Part shown: positions 42,651 to 51,700 of the stretch, one piece after another
Position numbering within the stretch: position 1 is the first letter of the stretch
How the letters are laid out: the number at the start of each line of letters is the position of its first letter
Origin: Mycobacterium sp. 236(2023)
GTDB lineage: Bacteria > Actinomycetota > Actinomycetes > Mycobacteriales > Mycobacteriaceae
Direction: 5' to 3'
NCBI RefSeq assembly: GCF_029623955.1
Contig: NZ_JARSBP010000004.1
Location: forward strand, 124,001 to 188,000
DNA: 64,000 nt
The notes under the pieces: generated by a model
What the model was told of the DNA's origin: nothing
The model's database searches: none
The model's input: only the letters and a program-made list of their open reading frames with translations
Program-made: the position numbers and the translations under genes

Positions 42651-43363
42651 CCTGCGACATGGGTCAGGAACCCGTCGACCAACCGCCGGATCCTCGTTCC
42701 GGTGTCGCCGGCGAGTTCCGTTGTGCGGGTGAGTAGTTCGTCGGGATCCAGCCCGACGGAGCCGACGTCGCCGGTGCTGTCGGCGGCGAGCCAGATCTTG
42801 AGCAGGTCGGTGTCGACCTCCGGGTGGAACTGCAGCGCCAGTGCGCGGCCGAGGACGAACGCCTGCGATGCATTGGCGGTTCTGGCGATCTCGGTTGCCC
42901 CGGGCGGCAGCGTCCAGCGGTCGAAATGCCACTGGAACCACGGGCCCGCGGGCACCACGTCGGGCCGGTCGGTGGGGATGTCGTACCAACCGATCTCGGG
43001 TTGCGGACCGCGCGCGACGGTGCCGCCGAACGCCTGGGCCAGCAGCTGACCGCCGAAACACACGCCGAGCAAGGCGATTCCGGCGTCGGCGGCCTCGCGC
43101 ACCAGTTGCATCTCGGTGGCGACCCAGGTGTCGAGCAGCGCTTCGTCGTACACCGGCCACGTCGCGCCGAGCGGGACGATGACGTCGTAGTCGGTGGGAT
43201 CCGGGAATGTCACCTCACCCGCGGGGTTGTCCGCCTTCTCGGCGGGGACGACCTCGAACTCCTCGACGTCGAATCCGCGTTCGGCGAAGGCGTCACCGAG
43301 CAGGGCCGGGGTCGCGAGATGCTCGTTGAGTAGAAACAGAACCTTGGATGCCACGTCGGCCAT
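42632..43363 (-). CDS. Class I glutamine amidotransferase-like protein
   Basis: A 243-residue stand-alone GATase domain. The nucleophile elbow is GVCFGGQLLAQAFGG and the His/Glu pair is in ALQFHPEVD, so the triad is complete. Such GMP-synthase-like amidotransferases may act on peptides or small amines; no partner synthetase subunit is adjacent. ATG at 43361-43363. It lies 39 bp downstream of the P450 gene and on the same strand, so the two may be co-transcribed. Confidence 0.85.
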   Translation of the reverse strand: MADVASKVLFLLNEHLATPALLGDAFAERGFDVEEFEVVPAEKADNPAGEVTFPDPTDYDVIVPLGATWPVYDEALLDTWVATEMQLVREAADAGIALLGVCFGGQLLAQAFGGTVARGPQPEIGWYDIPTDRPDVVPAGPWFQWHFDRWTLPPGATEIARTANASQAFVLGRALALQFHPEVDTDLLKIWLAADSTGDVGSVGLDPDELLTRTTELAGDTGTRIRRLVDGFLTHVAGQPRPS

Positions 43364-43402
43364 TATCCCGCCGGAGGTGTGGGTGGCGCATCGTCACTCC
43401 GG

Positions 43403-44638
43403 TCAGGCCCCGAAAGCGACCGGCAGAGTCGCCGGGCCGCTGATGCCTGTGATGGGCTTCCAGACCGTCGGGCCGTCGCGCCGGATCTTGGGCATCCGGC
43501 GCGCCATCGTCGTCAGCGCCTCCGCCAGTTCGATCCGGGCGAGGTGTGCGCCGAGGCAATAGTGCACGCCACCGCCGAACGTCAGCATCGCGGTCGCGCC
43601 GTCGCACGTTATGTCGAACCGGTCGGGCTCGGGGTACACGGCCGGATCCCGGTTGGCGGACGCGGTGTTCGCGATCACCAAGGTGCCCGCGGGCACGGTG
43701 TGGCCGGCGAGGTCCACATCCTCGACGGCGACGCGCAGTGTGGTGAAGATGACCGGTGAGTACCGCATGACCTCTTCGACGGCTGTCGGCGCCAGCTCGG
43801 GGTGACTGGCCAGCAGCGACCATTGATCCGGATGGTCGCAGAACACGTCGACCGCGGCCGCGAGCTGGTTTCGGGTGGTGTCGGTTCCGGCCATCAGCAG
43901 CGTCGCGGCCAAGGTCAGCAACTCCTGGTGGCTGAGCCGGTCGCCCTCGATCTCGGCGCGCATCATGTCGGACAACAGGTCGTCGGTGAGCGATTCCCGG
44001 CGGTTGGCGACCATGTCGTCGAGGTAGCCTTCCAGTGCTCGCCAGGCTCCCACGATCACGGGCGCATCGTTGACGACGTTCCAGTCGAACACCTTGAAGA
44101 TGTCATCAGCCCACGCGGACAACAGGTTCCAGTCTTCGCGGCGGGTACCGAGCAGCTGGCAGATGATCGGGACGGGGTAGCGCCTGGCGATGTCGGCAAC
44201 CACGTCGCATCGACCCGCGGCGGCGACGGAATCGATCAGTTCGGCGATGATGTCGGCGCAGGACGTGCGCAGGCGTCCGGCGGCCCGAGGCGTGAAAGCC
44301 TTGGCGACGAGCCGCCGTTGACGATGGTGCACTTCGCCGTTGAGGCTCAGGAGCCCGGTGACGACGATGTCCCACAGCTCGCCGGAGGTGACGCCCTGCG
44401 CGGTCAGGGCAACCCCTTCGGGGATTTCGAAGCGATCGTCGCGCAGGACGGTGCGCACGGCGTCGTAGCTCAGTGCTTCCGGGCCGTGCGGGCCGATGGC
44501 GATGGGTGATCGGCTACGCGCCGAACCGATGAGGCGGTGCGCCTCGGCCGGGCTGGTGGCGTGTTCGTAGGCGACGGACGGCAGGGGGTCGACTCCGGAG
44601 CCGAACACTGTCGCGGTGGTGAGTTGATCGATGGTCAT
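43403..44638 (-). CDS. Cytochrome P450
   Basis: A 411-residue soluble bacterial P450. The I-helix oxygen-binding motif is AGTDTTRNQ, the K-helix ExxR is in VEEVMRYSP, and the heme-binding loop is FGGGVHYCLGAHLAR with Cys361 as axial ligand. All key residues are present, so it should be active with a ferredoxin partner not encoded here. The CYP family cannot be set without alignment. ATG at 44636-44638. Confidence 0.92.
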   Translation of the reverse strand: MTIDQLTTATVFGSGVDPLPSVAYEHATSPAEAHRLIGSARSRSPIAIGPHGPEALSYDAVRTVLRDDRFEIPEGVALTAQGVTSGELWDIVVTGLLSLNGEVHHRQRRLVAKAFTPRAAGRLRTSCADIIAELIDSVAAAGRCDVVADIARRYPVPIICQLLGTRREDWNLLSAWADDIFKVFDWNVVNDAPVIVGAWRALEGYLDDMVANRRESLTDDLLSDMMRAEIEGDRLSHQELLTLAATLLMAGTDTTRNQLAAAVDVFCDHPDQWSLLASHPELAPTAVEEVMRYSPVIFTTLRVAVEDVDLAGHTVPAGTLVIANTASANRDPAVYPEPDRFDITCDGATAMLTFGGGVHYCLGAHLARIELAEALTTMARRMPKIRRDGPTVWKPITGISGPATLPVAFGA

Positions 44639-44760
44639 GCTGGTTCCCCCTGTGCGGCGTCGGCCGATGCTGCGAGTTTCGGCCGCGCAGCGACGTGGGC
44701 CTAGGGTGATCGACTACTCGACTTTTCGGTTCGGGCGAGCCGACTACGTGCGGGCCGATA

Positions 44761-44794
44761 CAACAAGGCCACCTCCGTCGAGGTGGCCTTGTTG
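44761..44794. terminator. Strong hairpin terminator with perfect 15-bp stem
   Basis: Bases 44761-44775 pair perfectly with 44780-44794 around a CGTC loop. It begins ten bases after the stop of the small secreted protein gene on the minus strand and lies upstream of the P450 gene. There is no long T-tract, so it may act as a factor-assisted terminator or an mRNA 3' end stabiliser. Confidence 0.65.
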
Positions 44795-44804
44795 CTCAGG
44801 GAAG

Positions 44805-45107
44805 CTACTGGACGTTGACGTAGTAGACGTAACCAGTGACTGTGTTCTGGTACGTGTTGTCTCCGAAGTGATCCCGGACGGTGCCGCGAAGCGGGGCGCC
44901 CCGGTTGATTCCGACGACGCTGGCCTGTGCCAGCGGAGTATCGGACAGCTTCTTGACGATGACCCGGTTGCCTTCGGCCTCAAGCTGACTGATGGTGGCT
45001 TGCGCGTCACCGGATCCGGTCGGTGCGGCGAGCGCAGGAGCGGCGAGGCCGAGAACGGCTGCCGACAATCCTGCTACTGCGGCTGTGGTGATGCTGAACT
45101 TCTTCAT
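44805..45107 (-). CDS. Small secreted protein
   Basis: A 100-residue protein with a classical signal peptide (KKFSITTAAVAGLSAAVLGLAAPALA, cleavage predicted after APALA). The mature part of about 73 residues has QATISQLEAEGNRVIVKKL and ends in GYVYYVNVQ. It has no cysteine. It resembles small exported proteins of mycobacteria whose role I do not know. ATG at 45105-45107 with GGGAAGAG upstream. It is divergent from the giant glycoside hydrolase gene across a 658-bp gap. Confidence 0.78.
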   Translation of the reverse strand: MKKFSITTAAVAGLSAAVLGLAAPALAAPTGSGDAQATISQLEAEGNRVIVKKLSDTPLAQASVVGINRGAPLRGTVRDHFGDNTYQNTVTGYVYYVNVQ

Positions 45108-45765
45108 GGTGGTGCTCTTCCCTTGTCGGGTCGGAGCCGTGGAGCGTGTCTCGCGGTTTCGACTCTGTTCTGTTGTGAGATCTCGTGATCTGTCTGGTTG
45201 AACCCGCTGCTCACCCCAGAAATTCCGGTGGCAGGATCTCGCGGTCGCTTGGCAGTACCACGCCGGTGGGATTTCCTGAGCCGGCGCGCAAGGTCGTACG
45301 TGCGTTCGACGCCCGTGGAGGTCGGTAGGTTTGCCAGCCAACCCTTAGTTTGTCGACGGTCAACAACCCGTGTTTGCGCGATCGAGGACGTTCCCGAGGT
45401 TCGCTGTCGTCAGTGTTGGCGCAACTCGGTCCATTGTTAAGAGATTTGACAATCGACTATTCGCGAAGCCTGTGGTGCTCGCTGGAGGGTTGGTCGCCCG
45501 GTGATTTCAATAGTTCGCTGTAGGGGGAGCAGGCCCTGTGTAAAGCAACTTTACACAGGTAAATCGACTAACAATGCATTTCTGGCCTGTTTGCCTGTCG
45601 TCGGCTTGTGCCATTCGCGGGGCGCCGCACCGGTTTGCTTGACGATCCGCGACGGGTGGTGTTTCATGCATTTCGGAGTCGTCAATTTCACATTCGTGAT
45701 TTTGGGTGCGATTAGCCACAGGCCCCGCCGGTGGGGGTGAAGAATGGACAGGGAGTGAGTCGCTG
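45108..45765. other. 658-bp divergent non-coding region
   Basis: It lies between the small secreted protein and the giant enzyme gene. The middle and right part (about 45420-45720) is clearly lower in GC than its surroundings. It holds a TTGACA hexamer at 45446-45451, a perfect inverted repeat at 45535-45559 and AT-rich tracts such as GTCAATTTCACATTC near 45680. Short open frames here lack ribosome sites and any recognisable sequence. I read it as a control region for the large gene. Confidence 0.6.
45535..45559. promoter_or_regulatory. Perfect 11-bp inverted repeat, probable operator
   Basis: CCTGTGTAAAG at 45535-45545 is mirrored exactly at 45549-45559 with a CAA spacer. Length and symmetry suit a dimeric repressor or activator. 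It stands about 206 bp before the giant gene start. No T-run follows, which argues against a terminator. Confidence 0.6.
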
Positions 45766-48700
45766 ATGGGCTACGGAAGATTTGTCGGCCGAGTCGGAGT
45801 ATTAGCTGTGGCGCTGGGCATCGGCCTGGCCGGCCCGGCGGTTGCGGCTGCCGAGACCGGCGACGACAGCGCCGCGGGCGAGTCCCGTACCGAGACCTCG
45901 AGCACGGAATCGGGTGCCACCAGCGCGAAAGCCGCCGCGCGGGCCGAAGCCGACGCCGGCGACGCCGAATCCGACGACGAGGCGGGTGAAGCCGAGGATG
46001 CCGACGCGACGGATCCTGCTGAGGTCGAGGAGGATTCGGTCGATCCCGAGGCGGATGGTGACGTGGAGGAGGCCGGCGAGGAGTCCGGCGAGCCCGCCGA
46101 CGACTCCGATGAGGTCGTCGTCGACGACCCGGCTCACGCGTCGACGGGTTCGCGTGCCGAGGACGAGCCGACCGGCGCCGTCGACGATCCCGAGTCCGAG
46201 ACGGCGGAGCCTGACACCGACGCTGCCGATCTGTCGGAGTCGTCGGCCGTGGCGGCCACCCATCCCGACGATTCCGCCACCGGCTCCGCCGATTCCGGCG
46301 ATGAGGTCGTCGCGGTGTCGCTGAGGTCCGCAGCGTCCGAGCCGACGGCGACCACCGCCACCCCGGCCACCACGGGTCTCGCCGACATCGTCTCGAAATT
46401 CCTGGGACTGCTGGGCATCGGGTCGTCGGCGGGCGACGGCACCGCACCGCTGCCCGCGTTCGAATTCGTGACGGTGGTCTTGGGCGCGATCCGCCGTGAA
46501 ATGGACCGGCTGTTCGCCAACAACGGACCGTCGGCGGCGCTCACATCGACCAGCCAAACCACGCCCGGCGTCCTGTCCGGCGTGTTGACTGCCACCGACC
46601 CCGAGGGGGACAGGCTCGTCTATTCGGTTGTACAGAAACCCACGCTGGGCACCGTCACGGTCGACAGCACCGGGAAGTTCACCTACGTCGTCGATCCGGC
46701 GCTCGGTGCAGGCACCGACACGTTCGTCATCGGTGTGCGCGACGCCGGCTTCCACCTCATCTCGGTGACCCCGATCAAGTCCGAGGTTCCGGTGACCGTC
46801 ACTGTCGACTCCAACGGGGTTGTCACCCAGGCGTCTTCGCAGCCCAGTGTGCTCAGGAGCGCCAAGGTGTCCACCGCTTCGGTCGCCGCCGCGACGACGG
46901 GCACGATCTACCACCTCACAACGTCCGGAGCCGACATCGTCGGGTTCAACCCCGCCAAGGACAAGCTCGACCTCGGTGATGTGTCCGTGCACAACTTCAT
47001 CGTCGTCGACACGCCCGAAGGCGTGGGCTTCCGCAATCCGTGGTCGGGCGAGACCGCGGTCCTGCAGGGTGTCTCACTGAGCCAGCTCACCATCGACAGC
47101 TTCACCCCGGTCATCAACGACCATCTGCGCCAGGACCTTTCCGGTGCGCTCGCCTGGGAGCAGGGCATCACGCCGAAGGCGAACACCGTCTACGCGCGGT
47201 CCCACGAGGTCGGGCAGATCGACCGGGTGGCTTTCAACGCCGCGACCGACGTCGTCGACTTCCGCTACTTCGGCACCCGCGAGCAACTGTTCATGAACGA
47301 CACGCCCGACGGTGTCGTCATCTCCAACGCCGGCACCGGGCAGGCGCTGATCCTGCAGGGCGTCACCAAGAGTCAGCTGACCGCGAAGAACTTCGTGTTC
47401 CACAGCGCCCAGGTCCGCGAGGACCGGCTCCATCTGCAACTCGGCATCGGCACGGTCCCCGATTCCCAGGTGCTGCCCCAGGGAGTCGCATACGCGGGCA
47501 CCAACAACTGGCCTACCGCCGCGGGCAACGGTCAGCCTCCCACCGGTCAGTCCGGCACCACCACCAAGATCGACTGGCTCCACGGCAGCCACACCACACT
47601 GAACTTCGACCCAAGCAAGGACAAGCTCGACTTCGGCTGGTTCAAAGCCCACGAGTTCGACGTCACGGAGGTCGGCGGGTCCACCAAGATCGCCATCACC
47701 GCCAACAACCAGTCCTACACGCTGACCGGTGTCGCGATCGGCGAGCTCACGACGAGCAATATCGTCGCCCTCGACGACGGTGCGCGCACCAAGTGGGCGG
47801 ACCTCATTTACAGTGCGGGACAGTCAAATACGCAGCCCAGGATCTCCGTCAGCGACGGCAGCGTGTCGGAAGGCAACAACGGTACGTCGACGGTGACCTT
47901 CACGGTGACGTTGTCGAAAACGTCCACCGCGCAGGTGACTGTCAGCTACAGCACGAGCAACGGCACCGCCACCGTCGCGGGTGGTGATTACTCGCCGACC
48001 GTCGGCACGCTGACGTTCACGCCAGGCCAGACGTCCAAGACGGTAAACGTCACGGTCAACGGTGACACCCTCGTCGAACTCGACGAGCAGTTCACCCTCA
48101 CTCTGTCGGCACCCGTCAACGCGACGATCGCCGACGGCACCGGCGTCGGCACCATCCGCAACGACGATGTCGATCAGACGCCGAGCACGCCACCGAGTGT
48201 GTCGATCGCCGACCTGTCGGTGACCGAAGGCAACGGTGAGCACAGCCATTTCATGTTCGTCGCCTCGCTGAGCAAGGCCTCGACGCAGACCGTGACCGTC
48301 ACGTACACGACCTCCAACGGCACCGCGATCGCCGGGGTCGACTACAGCGCGACCACCGGAACGATCACGTTCGCACCGGGCGTCACATCCCAGCTGGTGC
48401 ACGTGGACGTCATCGGTGACAGCATCGTCGAGCCGAACGAGACGTTCTTCGTGACACTGTCCAACCCGTCGGGAGCGACGATCGGCGACGGGTCGGCCAC
48501 CGGAACCATCACCAACGACGACACCGTCGTCACTCCGGGCGTCGGCGGCCTCAATTCCGGTAACCCCGGTGACGAGCTCTGGGGTGAGGCATTTTTCGCG
48601 CCGTACGTGGACATGGGCGCGTGGCCGGTGCCGAACCTGCTGGCGCTGGCGCAGCAGCGTGGAACCTCGTTGATGACGCTCGGATTCCTGCAGGCGACCC

Positions 48701-51700
48701 CCGAGGGCAAGCTGGCGTGGGCCGGATTGTCCGCGCTGACCCCGGATTCCACGTTCGATCAAGCCAAGGCGATCAACCAGTCGATCGCCGCGCTGCAGGC
48801 CGCCGGCGGCGACGTGATGATCTCGCTGGGCGGTGCATCCGGAACCAGTCTGGCGCAGTGGTACGTGGCACGGGGGCTCAGCGCGCAGGCGCTGGCCACC
48901 GCATACGCCGGTGTTGTCACCACCTACAACCTCAACCGCATCGACTTCGACATCGAAGGCGCGGCGGCAGCAGAGCCCGCGTCGATCGCCCTGAATGCGC
49001 AGGCACTCAAGCTGCTTCAGCAGCAGATGCCCGAGCTGGAGATCTGGTACACGCTTCCCGTGCTGCCCTCCGGACTCACGGCCGACGGCATCAACGTCGT
49101 GCGCAAGGCTCTCGAAGCGGGTGTCAAGCTCGACGGTGTCAACATCATGGCGATGGACTACGGCGAGTCGGCTGCGCCGACCAGCGGTCCCAACGCAAAG
49201 ACGATGGGCGCCTACGCGATTGCTGCAGCCGAGTCCACCCACGCCCAGTTGGCCACGCTGTACGCCGGATTCGGTAAGACGTTCGGTTACAGCCAGTTGG
49301 GCGTCACGCCGATGCTCGGCGTCAACGACGTCCTGACCGAGGTCTTCACCGTCTCCGATGCTCAGGCGCTGGAGAACTTCGCCCGCGCCAAAGGCCTGGG
49401 AATGCTGTCGATGTGGTCGATCAACCGTGACTACCCGGGCAATGTGGGCCAGGCGACGACGAACACCTCAGGCACGACCACTCCGGCCGGTGGCTACAGC
49501 TCGGTCTTCAACGACTACGGCACGGTCAACCCCATTTCGGGCCCACCGCCGGCGATCTCCATCGCCGACCTCGCGGTGGCCGAGGGTAATGGCGGCCACG
49601 CGCATTTCATGTTCACCGTGACGCTGGACAAGCCGTCCACGCAGGCGGTGACGGTGCGCTACGCCACGTCGAACGGCACCGCGATCGCGGGCGTCGACTA
49701 CACCGCGTCGTCGGGCGTCATCGAATTCGCGCCGGGCGTGACCTCACGCACGGTGCACGTCGACATCATCGGCGACACCGTCGTAGAGTCGAACGAGACG
49801 TTCACCGTGACGCTGTCCTCGCCGACGGGCGCGACGATCGCCGACGGTAGCGCCGTCGGCACGATCACCGACGACGACGGCTCCACCCCGACGCCGGGCA
49901 GTGCCGCGGTCAAGTACACCGTCAACGACAACTGGGGTTCGGGTTACACCGCGTCCGTCGAGGTGACGGCCGGGACCACCGGATTCAACGGTTGGACAGT
50001 CGAATTCGACACTCCGGCGCAGATCGGCAACATCTGGAACGCCGAGATCGTCAGCCGGGTGGGCAATCACTATGTGGTGCGCAACGTCGCCTACAACCCG
50101 CAGGTCGCGGCGGGGCAGACCCTGAGCTTCGGTTTCCAGGCTTCCCCGGGTGGAGGTTCGGCGACGGCCACCAACTTCGTCGTCAACGGCGTCCCGGTCG
50201 GTCAGAACCCGACCACGGTTCCGCCGAAGGTGTCGATCGCGGATGCTACGACGACCGAGTCGAACAGCGGGTCGAAGAATCTGGTGTTCACGGTGACGTT
50301 GGACAAGGCGCCGACTGCGCCGGTGACCATCGCCTACGCCACGTCGAACGGGACGGCTACGGCGGGCAGTGATTACACGGCGAAGTCGGGGACGTTGACG
50401 TTCGCGGCGGGGGTGACCAGCCAGCAGATCTCGGTGGCCGTTCTCGGTGACACGGCGGTGGAGTCGAACGAGACGTTCATGATCACGCTGTCGAACCCGA
50501 ACGGCATGACCATCGCCGACGGCTCGGCGATCGGCACGATCACCAACGACGATGTGGCGCCGGTGGTTCCGCCGAAGGTGTCGATCGCGGATGCTACGAC
50601 GACCGAGTCGAACAGCGGGTCGAAGAATCTGGTGTTCACGGTGACGTTGGACAAGGCGCCGACTGCGCCGGTGACCATCGCCTATGCCACGTCGAACGGG
50701 ACGGCTACGGCGGGCAGTGATTACACGGCGAAGTCGGGGACGTTGACGTTCGCGGCGGGGGTGACCAGCCAGCAGATCTCGGTGGCCGTCCTCGGTGACA
50801 CGGCGGTGGAGTCGAACGAGACGTTCACGATCACGCTGTCGAACCCGAACGGCATGACCATCGCCGACGGCTCGGCGATCGGCACGATCACCAACGACGA
50901 TGTGGCGCCGGTGGTTCCGCCGAAGGTCACGATCGCCGACGCCTCGGTCACCGAAGGCAACGCCGGCACCAAGAACCTGGTGTTCACGGTGACGCTGGAC
51001 AAGGCGGCCACGGCGCCGGTGAGCATCGCCTACGCGACCGCCAACGGGACCGCGATCGCGGGCACCGACTACACCGCGACGGCAGGGACGCTGACGTTCG
51101 CCGCCGGCGTGACCAGCCAACAGATCTCGGTGACGATCCTCGGTGACGCCGCCGTCGAGCAGAACGAGACGTTCACGCTGACGCTCTCGAACCCGAGCGG
51201 ATTGACGATCGCCGACGGCACCGCCACCGGCACGATCACCAACGACGACGTGGCCCCGACACCGGGCAACCCGTCTGCCGCCATGGTGGTCAACGACAAC
51301 TGGGGTTCGGGCTTCACGGCGACGGTGACCGTCACGGCAGGCACGTCGGCGCTGAACGGCTGGACCGTCGAATTCGACACCCCCGCCCAGATCAGCAACA
51401 TCTGGAACGCCGAGATCGTCAGCCGCGTCGGCAACCACTACGTGGTGCGTAACGCCGCCTGGAATCCGGCTGTGGCGGCGGGCAAAACAGTCACGTTCGG
51501 ATTTCAGGCATCCGGCGCGGCGACGGCGACCAATTTCACGGTCAACGGGCAGAGCGCTCCCACCCAGCCGCCGACCGTCTCGGTCGCCGACACCACGGTC
51601 AACGAATCCAACAGCGGCACAACGCAGATGACGTTCGTCGTCACGCTGTCCAAGTCATCGACCACGCCGGTCACGGTCACGTACGCGACCTCGAACGGTA

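Noticed and set aside
45501..45740. 79-codon frame in the control region before the giant gene
   Set aside because: No ribosome site, no recognisable sequence, and it spans the operator-like palindrome.
45840..46330. Low-complexity acidic stretch considered as a non-coding repeat
   Set aside because: The frame is continuous with the signal peptide and the downstream domains and shows normal GC-rich third positions; it is an acidic linker.
49744..51438. 564-codon minus-strand frame with repeated RRGDRAD-like segments
   Set aside because: The repetition mirrors the Calx-beta DNA repeats on the other strand; not a separate repeat protein.
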